A stretch of DNA of 64,000 nt, from NCBI GenBank assembly GCA_963565915.1, contig OY751485.1:4712001-4776000 (forward strand), given 5' to 3'. A model generated the notes under the pieces. The model made no database searches. It saw only the letters and a list, made by a program, of their open reading frames with translations, and was not told where the DNA came from. This DNA comes from Entoloma clypeatum (taxonomy: Eukaryota > Basidiomycota > Agaricomycetes > Agaricales > Entolomataceae). Shown here one piece after another: positions 11,126-24,500 of this stretch. Position numbers and translations under genes: made by a program. Numbering within the stretch: the stretch's first letter is position 1; each line of letters opens with the position of its first letter.

Positions 11126-12990
11126 ATGCACCAAATTGAAACCGTAGAAGAGCTAGTCCCACTCCTTGGCTCCCCTTCATTCATCCCTGCTCTCCATGCG
11201 TATCTCCGAGGTTCTCCCTCAGGGAACTTGCCCTTGGATCCCGCCATATTCCATGCCATTCTTACCAGCATCGTAGCAGGTGACAAAAACCTCATCTTAC
11301 ATACCCCAGAGGAGGACGTTGGCCTTGTGGTTAGGCTTGCCTTTTGGGTAGGTCTTCCACTGTCTCTGCTATTTCGATAGTTGTCACTGTTCCACATCAC
11401 TTGATTGAAGGAAGAGATCAGGCCATGAGAAAGTGTCAACTGACAATCTGTCCAGACGTTATCGACGATATTTGACCTCCCGACACACAGGCTGAAGATC
11501 AAGCCGCCATCAGCACCAACGGCACGATCTCGCGATTCGGGCCCTCCAGCCGATCCTTCCCCGTTTTTGCGGTCTTTGTTCCTTCAGCCACGAAATGAAT
11601 CATCCGATTCAAGTCGGCCTCCCTCCAGGAATCGCTCCGGAAAATTCAAACGTGCAGAACATCTGCGTTCACCCTCATCTCCCAGACTTGGTCATGCGGA
11701 ACTCCTCGTAGATCCAAATTCCCATCGTGCTCCCGCTTCTTCTCCTCACATTGTTACAGAACATGACAAAGGAATACCAAGGCAGCTCGAGCTCCCCCAT
11801 GTGCTTATCTTATCCGGCCTGGAAGATGCAAGCGCTATCGAACAACGAGCACTTACCACTGTTTTCATGGAAAAGAAAGTCGTGATTCAACCTCCCCGCC
11901 CCGAGGAACATGGTTTCACCCAACCAAAGTTCACAATAGGGTCACGAAGTCAAGATGTTCTTCAAAGCATGGATGCGGCAGACACCTATGGGACCTGGAA
12001 TCTACCCGAGGGTTTCATGACTATCTACGTCTGCCCTTGGGATCCCCGAGAGAGACCTAGAATACACAAGTCATTGGTACGTCTTGCCCTGTCTTCTCTT
12101 TGGTTCCTTTGGTAATAGCACTTCCAAACCAGTTGGACTACTTCGCCATGAGTTCAACTATCGTGGTGAAGCAAAACACACGGCAAGCATTCAAGGCTCT
12201 TCAATTTTTGAGTGCACACCACCGTACCCGTTTACATTCCCTGACACATTCCAACCCACCGACGCCCATCATAACGACACTTCCCTTACCATCCTATACG
12301 CCTCCAATCGCCCCTCGCCCGCTCCAACCGCCGCCACCTGCACCAACGGTCCCAAAACAGGTCTTACCTCGTGCATTCCTTCTCTTGCTCCAATCAGTTG
12401 CACGAAATACCTACTTCTCACCCGGCCTTTCGCTGTATATGGCGGATCTATTTTCCGCCGCACGTCATTATCCCCAGCTGGATGGGATGCTTCTTACAGC
12501 ACGAGCAATGGACGACGCCGCGGCGCTTGCCTGTGCGTGGAGAGTTCTAGGTACCGATCCTACAGGCGCGGAGCTTTTGCGTCCGCAGGATGTGTACTTT
12601 TTTGACGAAGGCGACGACGACGAGGGTGGATATAGACACCAAGACGATGATGAGCATAATGAGACCGCCGGCGGGGGTATCAGTATGATAGTCGACACCC
12701 CGATGCCTTGCGCATCGGCAGAGAATGGTGAGGGAGATTCACGTTCGAAGCATGGACCGCCAACGCCTCCGGCGTTGTATGTGTCTGAGGCAGACGTAGC
12801 GCGTGTTGTGCCAAGGGCCATCACGCATCGCGTGCGTGTGAGAGATGGGCCCGCGGATGAGGTTTTGGCGAGTGCAGTTTTGGGGGCGACGTCTATGCCG
12901 AGGAGCGTGGGTGTTGGTGTGGATAGCGAAGGCGAGGATGCTAGGAGCACGATTAAAGAAATTTTGGTCGAGATATTGGCTGAAGTTTAG
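11126..12990 (+). CDS. AAA/Mg-chelatase-like fungal protein, tentative
   Basis: Three exons (11126-11348, 11456-12076, 12133-12990) join in frame at ..LAFW/TLSTIF.. and ..HKSL/LDYFAM... The central block LPHVLILSGLEDASAIEQRA resembles the Walker B/sensor region of Mg-chelatase-type AAA proteins. It is followed by FMEKKVVI, WNLPEGFMTIYVCPWDPRER and LLDYFAMSST, resembling the lid entry. I see no Walker A P-loop, so ATPase activity is doubtful. The C-terminal part contains LPRAFLLLLQSVARNTYFSP and TARAMDDAAALACAWRVLG, then an acidic DDDEGG stretch. The family looks conserved in fungi, but its role is unknown to me and the name rests on partial motif resemblance. Confidence 0.75.
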
Positions 12991-13117
12991 ACTTTGGTTT
13001 CGTGCCTTGATATGTTTACTAATAACACAGGTTACAAATAGAGACAAATTCCGTTATTTAACTCACGTGCCGTCGCCACTGTAGTCAGTTACAAAGGGGA
13101 CTCGAGCAAGCTCCCCA

Positions 13118-16100
13118 TTGAATCAGCCATTGCCGACGATGCTCGAGGCACCAGCTACCAAAGGTGACAACGTCCCCCATGTCCCATCCGCATCCACCTT
13201 TTCCTTCAAAGCACCTCTCCCAACTTCATCCTCAGCGACAGCACCCAAGCAAAGGCGTGTATCCCTCGCCCTTCCTTCATCGACACGCGTTGCTTGGAAC
13301 TTTCGCGACGATACCGGGATAGACTCTCATGTGCCAGAGACCGGCACTTCAGACCTCGTGCCCGAGAAGCGGGGGAAGATGAGAAGGATTGCGCCTGTGG
13401 CGGATACCGAGATCTTTCACGAGAAGAAGCAGCGGAAGAAATGGTCGGATGAGGAGACGCAGATGCTCGTGACGGGGTGTAACATCGTGGGTGCCTTCTG
13501 AGGCTTTATATACCGTACTTCAATCTGACCGCGATCTCAGCACGGCGTTGGCAACTGGAAGACCATACTCAGTGATCCCAACCTCAAGTTTGACAATCGT
13601 TCGCCAGTCGATCTCAAAGACAGGTGTGTTCAGTGAATTGTGGATGCTCATTCAATTTACAATGCTCGCAGGTTCCGCACATACTTTCCCGACGCGTACA
13701 AAGAACACTATCCGAATGCCCGCACCCATCTTTCCAGCAAAGTCCGGTCGACCCTCCCAGACGGCTCCTCTCTCTTTGAAAAGACACGGAGCAAGAAACG
13801 TCGCCCCTTCACGGAGGAAGAAGACAGGGCTCTCAAGGCGGGCTACGAAAAGCACGGCACGGTGTGGGCCGCCATCGTCAAGGACCCGATATTCAAGGAG
13901 CAAGGACGTCGGTCGACGGATCTGAGGGATAGGTTCAGGAACGCGTTCCCCGAGCTCTACCAGGCTGCTGGGTACAAACCCCGCAACGCTGCAAAGAAGA
14001 AGCTCGCGGTCGACGGAACGTTGCTACCCGTCCGGGCAGCGACGGACGATCAGCTGTCCATGTCGACCACAGGGCCTGTCAGGAGTCGACGACGTTCTCA
14101 TACTGACCAAGGGTTGCTTCGTGGCGGGACAAAGAGTGTCCCACAGAGCACAGCGGTCTCCGAAGACGAGGACAGCTCTGGAGGCGAAGACGAACCATCG
14201 GTGTTCAAGACCCCGCACACACCCGTCCTCGTCCCCAACGTCCCAACCACCCTAACACGCTCGCGCAAGTCCGGTGTCTTTGATGACGAAGAGATGGACA
14301 TGGTCACGCTGGGGCACTCTTCTGAACCCCTTTCCATCCCGGACTTTTTATCATCCTCACAGAGCAGCGTGTTCTCCCACCTTGGCCCCGACCTCGACAG
14401 CCAATCACAGATGTGGTCCTCCGGAATCAACACGCCGACACACTCCACAAATGCGTGGTCCACGGCTGCAGCGTCCCCCACCTCGTCACATATTTCTGCA
14501 GACTACCTCGCCGCCAGCACGACACACTCGCCCTCTTTCCACCGTCGAGGCACGGACGCCCTCAGCAACTTTGGGATGATTGGCAAATCTGCGTGGGGCA
14601 CGCACGACTGGTTCTCTGCCAACCCCCGGCTCGACACCACCATGTCCTCGTCATCCTTCCAGTCCAACCCCGACAGCACCAACCTCCCCGACGACCTCTT
14701 CTCCGCCTCGCCCTCCTCGCCGTTTTCCTTCTCTCCTTCTCCATCCATCCACTCACATGCGCACCCGCTCAACCTTACGCACCTTGCGCACCACATCCAG
14801 CACAGCCACGGCGTGCTGGACCGGTACGACCTGCAACCCTCGCTGTCGTCGTCCTCGGCGCTCTTCCCGCACGACTTTGCGTCCGAGGTGGGCGACACGC
14901 ACTCGTCGACGTTCTCGGATGACATGTTCCCGCCGCCGAGCGGGTTCAGGGGGTTCACGCATCATTCGAACTATGCGGGCGATCTAATTTTTGGGGCGCG
15001 GACTGTTGGGGGAGGGGGTGGTGGTGGTGGTGGACATCCACATGCGGGTGGGTTTGGGTTTGGTGCTGGTCATGGCGGGGTTGGTGGTGGTGGTGGGGTT
15101 GGTTTGGGCCTGTCGGCAGGGACGGGTATACATCCGATGGCACTGTCTTTGCCTGGGATCGACGAGATTGAGCTCACGGGAATTACGCTGGACGACGACG
15201 GGCATAATTCGCGGACCGCCCACCAAAGACAACAAGACGGCGAAGGGGGTGGTAGGATGGTCGATATAGATGACTCGGGGATCGGCATCATGGTTGGCGA
15301 TCTCGACCTCATCCAGCGCAAGGAGGACCGCGTTTCGTCACATTCATCGTCTCAGCCAGAAACGCAGCGGGGACGAAGGCAGGGGCCGTCTGTCTCGCCG
15401 CCGTCGCCGTCTAGAGGGGAGGAAGTCGTTATGATGTCCGCCTCGCCCGGTTCCGTTTCTGAGCTCCACCGCCATGAGCATGAGGGTGGCCGAGGCACCC
15501 GGGACGGCGAACCGCGGTTCTGTCTGGACGACCTCGTTCACCTCCCGGCGCACGAGCAGGATGAAGAAGCAGGGATCGATCTGGAGCTGCACGCGACGCC
15601 GCCTGGGACGCCACTTCTCTCTCAGTCCCATTCGTCGCGGTCGTTGATGCGGGGGACAGGGACAGGGATGGGGGGGTACCAGGGGCGGTCGATCTCGGTG
15701 CCGCCGCGCGCTGATGGCGAGGTGGATGGGATGATGTCCGGGAGGACGAGGAGACGGATGGTATTTGGGGAGAGGGAGGGGGAGGATAAGGAGAAGGAGC
15801 AGACGCACGATGCGATGGCGCTGGATCTTGCGACGACCAGGGCTATGATGGGGATTCAGGAACGAGGGAGAGGACAAGCACAGGCGCAGCAGCGACCACA
15901 AGCACAAGCACAAGCACCGCCGCCAGCGCCACCAGCCACAGCATCGACGGGACCACTCTTCTCCCCGCAGATGCTCCTGCCAGCTTCGCCACCGCCACAC
16001 GACCAAGCGGCGGCGTTATCGTCTGTTTATCCGTTCCGTCCCGGCCCAGGCACGGGAGCGGTCCCGACGAGTCTGATCCCGGGTGACGTCGCGAACCTCA

Positions 16101-16588
16101 ACCTGTCTTTCCTTGATCTGCACTATTACACCCAGGCTGTCGGCGCTGCTATGACCGTGGACGGGTTCCACGGTATGCCTGGGGATGTGCAGAGCTTGTT
16201 GAGGCAGGGGCAGGCGTTGGACCTCGCTTCGTCGACCTCGAATGCGGGGTTGGGTTTGAGTGGGCATGTGCATGGAAACTTGCTTTCGCTGAAGGCGCTG
16301 GGGATCCCGGAATCGTTGAGGCAGCACATGCTGCAGCTTGATGGTGGTGTGCAGCAGGGGGTAGGCGCTGGTGCTGGTGGTGGTGGTGGTGGTAGACGTG
16401 TTGTGAAGGGTGGCAACTTGAATCCTGGGAGGACGCCGAGAGCGCATTCGAGCCATGCGCAGGTGCATTCGCCTTATCAGTCGAATGGTCATCAGCGGAG
16501 GCAGAGCGCGGTGTGTCCGCAGGATTTGATGCTGAGGAATGGGGATAATAAAAGGAAGAGGGCGAGTTGGGACGGGGCGCATGCCTGA
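13118..16588 (+). CDS. Two-Myb telobox DNA-binding protein, Tay1/Teb1-like
   Basis: Two Myb/SANT repeats lie at the N terminus. The first reads RKKWSDEETQMLVTGCNIHG, then VGNWKTIL, then the telobox-type third helix SPVDLKDRFRTYFP. The second reads RRPFTEEEDRALKAGYEKHG, then VWAAI, then STDLRDRFRNAFP. Introns at 13487-13540 and 13624-13671 interrupt repeat 1, and reading through them restores both helices. The VDLKDRFR helix is the signature of proteins binding telomere-like repeats (Taz1/TRF, Tay1, Teb1). The remaining roughly 900 residues in one exon are low-complexity: Gly-rich, His-rich, Ser-rich and Gln/Ala runs. Likely nuclear; whether it binds telomeres or promoters with telobox motifs cannot be told from sequence. 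The start may be 13118 or the next Met at 13139. Confidence 0.87.
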
Positions 16589-17813
16589 TTTTACTCGTTC
16601 ACTGGCGCGGGGGGGTACACGAAAGGGATGTTGGATTGGATAGATGGGTGGTGGTGGCGGTGCATTGTAGGTTCCTCTAATGATTTTTCCTCGCTCTTTT
16701 TCTTTCTATCACGTCATGAATGATCATCAAGTTTTCTCTGCAATCCATCGGCATTTATCTGTTTTCTTCCAACTCTCTGCATTATGCATAGTTCAGTCCA
16801 GATAAACGTTGTTCATTGCTATCATAAGTAGTGAGTTGATACATCACAACGTTCTTCTGTTTGAAATATCTGAGTAGGGAAAACGGAAGATGGCGTGGCC
16901 ATTTGCAAAGACGGGGGCATGTAACTCCAGTGAAAAAAAGTCAAGAAGTCGGCTTGAAGGGTTGGTTGGTTGATGTGAGAGAAAGGGGCGCTTCGTGATC
17001 TTGAGCTGGTAGCACTGAGCAGAGATAAACGACCTCGAGTGCAGGAATGCCAGTGAGGACAAACATAAGGCGAACCGCCGAAATACGAGAGGCGGGTGAG
17101 GGTTCAGATATTTCGAAGAATGATGAGGGGGTGGAGGAGCGTTGGCTCAGGCTGCCACAACTATGAAGTCCAAGATGACGCAAAGACCGATAAGATATCC
17201 TCCTCCTGAATTTCAATGTAGTCAGAACAGGAGCAGCAGCACTGAGATCATCAATCGCTTCTTGGCAGAATTCGATCCCTAGTTTTCCGTGATGGAGAAT
17301 TCTTGAATGCAGTGCAAGGTCTCCCTACGTAGATACGACATTCGCCGCAGGACTGTTGAAGTAGACGGAAAACGTTGATGGTGCCAGTTTCGAGCGCGTC
17401 AACATCCTCATTTCCCAACGAAGACGTTGGGGTCGTATAAGTATTGCTCCAGCCTGAGAGGACAGTTCCACCGTGACACGTCGCCAGTCGAGTTTTGCTA
17501 TGCCAGAGTAGCTGTGGCCTGCGCTTTTGTTGACGACGCGTGTGTCCCACTTCTCTAACCGTCAAAGGACTGAATGCTGATGTGCCAATATCTATGTGGT
17601 GCACGGTGACATACTTTTCGTCATCATGAGCCTGTCTGGCGCGTCACTGACCACTGAAAATTCCTAAAGATTCCTTGAATAAGGCAAACCATAGGTGTGC
17701 TGTGCTATGGTGGAACGGTCAATACGTCGGTGCCTTGATCGTGATTGATAACCAACTAGGCCTGGTCACGGCCGCTCACAGTGAGACGCGTCCAAACTTG
17801 CCACCGCACCAAG
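16589..17813. other. Intergenic region, no gene supported
   Basis: A 1.2-kb gap. The longest minus-strand frames (17251-17604 and 16941-17216) have no recognisable motif and cannot be joined convincingly by splice sites. It probably includes the 3' UTR of the Myb gene and the promoter of the Zn2Cys6 gene. Confidence 0.5.
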
Positions 17814-20800
17814 ATGTCTAGTCCGTCCCCACCCGGCAGTAATGGATCCAGTGGATCCAACTTGAAAGTGCCGAACGCATCGAAGAAGAAAAGGAGACCC
17901 GGCGCGTGCGATAGCTGCAAAAAGAAGAAGTGTGTGTATCGAGTTTGAGGACAATCGTTTCTCTGACATGCCACTCCTAACTCCCCAGCTTCATTTAGTT
18001 CGCTGCAAGTGTTCTTTTGCTCTATTGCTAGTGCTGACGGCTGATGACATGACAATGTTATAGGCGATAGTGCTGAGATGCTTGGTAATCGATGCACCAA
18101 CTGCATTCAGTTCTCGTTGGATTGTACGCATAGAGAGGTTTCGAAGGTACTCGCCTTGTTGAATTTATATATCTCCGCTTATACATAGTTTCAAATATCG
18201 CCTTAGACTCTTGGATCTGCGAAGGGGTAAAGTGTGGCCTCGCCATCTTGAAGTCACCCCGTTAACATGGTTTTTAGATATGTCGAAAGCCTCGAAATTC
18301 GTTTAGAGAAAATGGAGAGACTGTTATACAAGGTACAGCATTGCGTTCCCCGTTGCCCTGCGGACCGTAACCTGAAAAACAACAAAGTTGAATCCTGGAG
18401 CTGACCTAAATCACGAATTGGATAATCTGGAGGGCGGCGAGACGCCTGCAGAGGTCTCCGAACTACCTCGAAACGACGATGATGTTCAAGAAGGGGACCT
18501 TGTTGGGCGGATTAAGAAGTTGAATGTCGATCCTCCGCAAGGGCGCGAGTACTTCGGCAAATCAAGGTACATGTCATTTCTTTCGCCATGTTCTTTCGGA
18601 TTCATAAAGATTTAGTGGGTATCAGCTTCTGCAGACAGCCATCGACATCAAGATGGATTATGTCGGTGGTAATTATTCATTAAGCGAGCAAACGGCCATC
18701 TTTCAAGGATGTAAACGGCCTGAGTTTTGGATCAGCTCTCCCGCAAGTCAAGATGTCGGTCCTGGCGTGAACAATACAGCTCACTTCATGTTATAATTTA
18801 GTGGCTCGCAAGCTTGAACGATATCGGAACCTCTGGGAGCTATACGTTTCCTCCTGATGATCTAATGCCACATCTCATCGATGCGTATTTTACACGGATC
18901 AACTGCTTCCTGCCCCTTTTGCATCGGCCAACATTCGAGAAGTCTCTCATCGAAGGGCTGCATCATCGCGACCACGCCTTCGGGGGTACCTTGTTGTTCG
19001 TGTGCGCCTTGGGGTCCAAGTATTCGGAGGATCCGCGAACTTTCTATCCAGGCTCGGATTCCCCCCGTTCCGCCGGTTGGAGGTGGGCCGAACAAGTGAA
19101 AGTCCAAAGGTCGTTCGTCTCTGCAACATCTTTGACAGAGCTGCAGAACTATGCGGTACACAACCCATGCATTATCTACTGCAACATTGCTGATATAAAC
19201 CCCAGCTCTACATTATGGTTATGCAGTCTACTTCTTCATCACATGTATGTTGGGTGCTTCTGGGGATAGCACTACGACGAGCACAAGAAGTTGGTGCTCA
19301 TCGACGACGGCCGTTAAAGTTCCCTACTACTGAGGATGAACTTTGGAAACGCGCTTTTTGGTATATCACCCATGCGCTTCGTTGCTATCTGTCTCATTGT
19401 CTTATCAGGGTATTGATGTGTCTTGATCAACTGCTAAGCTCATGGAGCGGTCGTCAATGTCTGATTCAGGAAGAAGGGTCAGTCGTGTTGTCGCTTTACT
19501 CTGTTGCAACGTTCATTGCTTTTGGGACAGCTACGATGTGGAACTACCCATCGAATGTGACGATGAATACTGGGATCACCCTGATCCAGCATCTAGGTTG
19601 AAACAACCGGAAGGAACTCCGTCGACCATCACCTTTTTCAACTGTTATATCAAGTTGATGGGTATCCTTTCTTACGCGATGCGTGTAGTCGTCAGTCGTC
19701 CATTCTACTCTTAAGCAAATGAATTTGCTGAGAAACCTCGACAGTATTCCGTCCGGAAGCCTCAAGGCATCGTAGAGAAAGAAACGCGTAGTTCTGGCCA
19801 ACAAATCATAATGGAACTTGATTCTACGATGAATAATTGGATGGATTCCGTTCCAGATCATCGTACGTCAATGAATTTTGCATACCGTCCCAGAGTGTTT
19901 AACAATCTAACAGTTCGATGGGATCCCAACTGCGCGAACAAACTGTTCCACAACCAATCTGCAATCCTTTATGCCATATATTATTATGTACAGATATTCA
20001 TCCACCGCCCATTTATCCCCTCTTTCCGGAATCCATCTCCGACCGCTTTTCCTTCGTTGGCGATTTGCACAAACGCCGCGCGGTCGTGTTGTCATGTCCT
20101 CTCCAGCCAGAGCATAGGCAACGAAATACCTCTTTCAAGCGTAAAAGTAGGCTTCCCGCACACTATCGGCGCAACATCGAAAGGACCGCTGATAATGTAC
20201 TTCACAGATGGCGATATTCACTTCTGCGGTTGTGTTGCTCGTCAACATCTGGAGCGGGAAGAGGTCGGGGCATGCACCGCATCCCCAACGAGAGATGGCA
20301 GACGTTCAAAAGTGCATGGATCTGTTCAGGACTCGTGAACTGAGGTAAAGGTTGCTGATGCCGAGCTTGACTTGAATTCACTTTTGCCTTCCTTTAGGTG
20401 GACTACTGCCGGTCGCTTTTGGTGGGATCGGCTGTTTTATTTTCTTCTGTGCATCTACTGATTGAGTCAATGATAGTGACGTCCTTATGGGATTGGCTTC
20501 TGCGGGAAACCTTCCTTTCCCTGCAGACCCTACCTCAAGCGTGCAACAACCCAGAGATGCGGGATCCTGGTCTACTGGACAGTCGAACAGTGGGCAAGCC
20601 TCTGTGACTACAGGACCCCTTTCCAAAGACCAGTTCTCTGGCAACGTCCCATTGTCAGAGCCCATTCAGTTCGCGCTCCCGATGTACGGCAACGAACTGG
20701 GAAAGCTGCCCGTTTACGGACAAATCAACTTCTTAGAGGAATCGCTGAAAAGACCTCGACGCGAGTCAGATTCGACTCCTGTGGACAATTCCCACCTGCG

Positions 20801-21077
20801 CCCTGGGGCTGATCCGACGAATAGTGGTTTTGGAACGACAGTCAACAATTCCACCCCGGACTTTATGGACACGGCAGGGTCATATATGTCCAATGCCAGT
20901 TCTTCGCTCCGACAGATGCCAGATTGGGACACGCAGGGAAACCTTGGAGGGGGTATACATAATGCGACACTCGCGGACCTGCTTAATGGCTCCAATGAGA
21001 TGCCCAACTTCCCCGAATCCTGGCTGATGGATCAAGATATATTGGCGATGTGGACTGCTCCGGGTGGCTTTGAGTGA
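17814..21077 (+). CDS. Zn2Cys6 fungal transcription factor
   Basis: A binuclear zinc cluster (C-x2-C-x6-C-x9-C-x2-C-x6-C) is rebuilt from exon 17814-17931, a 6-nt exon 17999-18004 and exon 18064-18146: CDSCKKKKFRC then DSAEMLGNRCTNC and CIQFSLDC. A 20-nt exon (18207-18226) links this to the dimerisation coil YVESLEIRLEKMERLLYK starting at 18278. The middle part is the fungal-specific regulatory domain: YTFPPDDLMPHLIDAYFTRI, LPLLHRPTFE, ALGSKYSEDPR, GIALRRAQEVGAHRR, ELPIECDDEYW and IFIHRPFIPS. The C terminus is Ser/Asn-rich and ends ILAMWTAPGGFE. The introns at 18005-18063 and 18743-18801 use GC donors (GCAAGT); without removal of the second the frame hits a stop. Targets unknown. Confidence 0.9.
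17999..18004 (+). other. Six-nucleotide micro-exon in the zinc cluster
   Basis: TTCGCT is flanked by acceptor TTTAG and GC donor GCAAGT. Including it turns KKKK/C into KKKKFRC and gives the six-residue spacing that all Zn2Cys6 clusters need between the second and third Cys. Leaving it out gives a four-residue spacing. The support is structural; no transcript was seen. Confidence 0.65.
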
Positions 21078-21521
21078 GTGCTTACGTTCTCGGCCCCCTC
21101 GAGTGATTTTACACAGATTAACAGGTTGAACGAGTGGGGAACATATATATAGACCGACGTCAATCAGATGACACAGCGTCCTCCGTGTTGGTTATAGGAT
21201 ATCCAACATCACAGGTTATGTGTGTGAGATTGTGTCAGGATCTGCCCTTTCTCTTAACATTCTGATCTTCAATTTGTGCCTAGCTATTCCTTCATGGTTG
21301 TTATTGAATCAACGTGAGCATAATAATCGCAAGTGACGAATGTGGTGTTCTAGATCGTAAATCTTCCACGTGCCTGGTGACGTCATCTGAGGCATTTTTT
21401 GGATGAGGCATTTTCTGGATACCAATGATCTCCGAGTCTTACACATCCCATTACCTGCAGGGTTCATATAAATGTTCAGACGCTCGAACACCCAACCCAT
21501 CCACTCTCACCTTCCCATCTC

Positions 21522-24500
21522 ATGTCGACACAATCCGACGAAGAAATCGGCCCATTCGTCGTGACAGTCTCAGTGGGTGGCATGACATGTTCATCCTGCG
21601 TGAACGCCGTTACGGCTAATTTATCACGCTTGTCTGGCGTTTTGGATGTTAATGTCAACCTTTTGCAAAACTCTGCTGCTATTGTCGTGGCTTCGAGAAA
21701 TTTGGCAGACGTTATTCGCGACACTATAGACGATTCCGGTTTTGAGGCTTCAATCATCGAGGTTCAGAACGTTCACCCAAAAGAGAAGGACTCAGATGCA
21801 GCACGCACTGTGTCTTTTCGTGTTGATGGAATGTTCTGCCAGTAAGTCTTCTTTTAGATCAGCGCTTGTCCATTTTCGCTGAGGAGGTTTAGAAATTGTC
21901 CGCCCAAAATCATGGCCGCAATAATCGGGTTCGGTGCGAGTGTCACAGTCAAGAAGCCCCTCGCAAATATCGCAGACCCCATACTAACTCTTTCATATTC
22001 CCCCGCCCCTCCCGCACTTTCCATCCGCGCGATAATGGCCACTATCGCTACGGCCAGCTCTCCACCTTTCAAAGTCGCAGTCCACCATCCTCCGACTGTT
22101 GAGGAACTTGGTCGACAAGCCCAGCGTCGTGAAGAACTTCGCCTGCGCTACCGCTTGCTTTTCGCCGTTATAGCTGCGATCCCAACCTTCATCCTAGGCG
22201 TGGTATATGCAACGCTTGTGAAGGATGGAAATCCCACCAAAACCTATCTTTTCGAACCTATGTGGGTTGGGGACGTTTCGAGGGTGGAATGGGCACTTCT
22301 GATCATTGCGACGCCAGTGATGTTTTACGCCTGCAGCACCTTCCACCGGAGAAGTGTACAAAGGGTAGTCGCCTTATGGCGGCCAGGCTCCTCTGCCTCT
22401 TATTTCGACCGTTTCTTACGCTTTGGAAGCATGAACTTGCTGGTATCTCTCGGAGTCTCTGTGGCTTATTTCTCTTCAATTGGCGTCTTGGCACTCCGCG
22501 CATCAAGGCCCTCAGACATGATGGAGAAATCCATGACTTACTTCGATACCGTCGTCTTCTTGGCAATGTTCCTGCTCATAGGTCAGCTTATAATGGTTCA
22601 GCAAGTTTACAATATACCTGACAGTTTCTGTGCATCAAGGTAAATATTTGCAGGCTTATTGTAAATCGCGTACCTCGGATGCAGTTACGGCCTTGAACTC
22701 TCTTCGTCCAAATGATGCCCTTCTTCTAACATCGCCTGTTGTATCTGGACTGAATCTTCCCAGAGAGCTAGAGAAAACAGAAATCGATGGCGATGTCGAG
22801 CCTTCGCCACTCATTGCCAGTCGGAGTACAGCAAAGATTCCAGTTGACCAACTTGAAGTAGGAGATATTGTCCGAATACCAATAGGCTCCACTCCGCCTG
22901 CAGATGGAATCATAATGCCTGGTCAAGAGGGCCTCTTCGACGAAAGCTCCCTGACTGGGGAATCACGCATCGTCAAGAAATCGTCGGGCGACCTGGTCTT
23001 CGTCGGAACTATTAATAAGGGGCCAGTTCTGCATGTGAGGGTGACGAAGATTGGAAAAAAGACGATGTAAGTCGTTACTTCCTATGGGCCGCATCTGAAT
23101 TTTCTTTCCTTTACTTTAGGCTTGATCAAATTGTTCAAGTCGTCAGAGAAGGGCAGGCTCATAGAGCTCCTATCGAGCGCATTGCAGACCAGGTCACCGG
23201 TTATTTCGTACCAATCATCACTTTGTTAGCGATTATCACCTGGGCTATCTGGTTGGGCTTCGGTTTGAGCGGCTCGCTCCCTCCAAATTATCTTGATCTT
23301 GATATTGGAGGTTGGCGTAAGTTTCACTCACTCCGACTTGACATATCGGATCATCCACTAACTCTGACGCTACAGCGGTGTGGTCGTTACAGTTCGCAAT
23401 TGCTGTCTTCGTCGTGGCCTGTCCTTGTGGCATTGGTTTGGCTGCACCAACAGCTTTGCTTGTCGGCTCTGGACTTGCGGCCAAGTTCGGCATTCTCGCG
23501 CGTGGCGGAGGAGAATCCTTCCAAGAAATGTCACAACTCGATCTTGTTGTCTTCGATAAGACGGGCACTCTTACCGAATGTGGACCGCGGGTCACCGATG
23601 TCGAAACCCTCTCCTCCACGTTCTGGCCGCGGCCATCTATACTCGGAATAGCCAGTGAATTAGAGTCCATTTCAACGCATCCGCTTGCTATTGCCATTCG
23701 AGACTTTTGCAAGGACTCTGCACAAGAGTCCGGTTCGAATTTCGAAGAAACTCCTGGCCGAGGTGTAAAAGCAGCCTTCCCGAATTTGCGATGTACGGCC
23801 ATCATGGGAAACGAACGTTGGATGGAGGAACATGATGTTCTTCTGAGCAGCGATTTTCACAAGAAACTTGAAGATTGGAAGTCGGATGGGAAAAGCGTTG
23901 TGCTTATGGCCGTTCACAGGGACGATGAGAATGCCTTTTCGCTGACGGCCGCTTTTGCCATCACCGACTCTGTGCGATCCGAAGCATCAGCCGTGATATC
24001 TGGTCTCCATCAGCAGGGAATCCATACGTGGCTTCTGTCTGGAGATAACTATACTACAGCCGCCGCAGTCGCAGCCTCTGTCGGGATCCCAGCCACCAAC
24101 GTGATAGCTGGAGTCCTTCCGCACGAGAAGGTGAGCCTCGGTCTCCCCTTGGAAAAAAGAGACTCGCACTTACATGAGCTCTGGTAGGCTCAGTGCATAC
24201 AAAATCTCCAGAAAGATGGGCCAAAGAGATCCGTTGACTCAAAATTGTCATGGGCGCCGTCTAGGAACTCGCGTCGTCGCACGATAGTCGCAATGGTCGG
24301 AGACGGAATCAACGACGCTCCAGTGAGTTATTTTCGGCAATTGGCTGAGAATGCAACCATGCTTATACCTTCTTCTCAAAGGCATTGGCGTCGGCTGACG
24401 TTGGGATTGCGATTGGATCTGGCAGTGAGTGAACACCAATTCGGAACATTCATTCGGAAATAAATTACTGACATTTGCAAAGGTGATGTCGCCCTCTCCA

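Noticed and set aside
15344..16006. 220-codon minus-strand frame antisense to the Myb gene
   Set aside because: Arg/Pro-rich mirror of GC-biased codons in the sense exon; no independent evidence.
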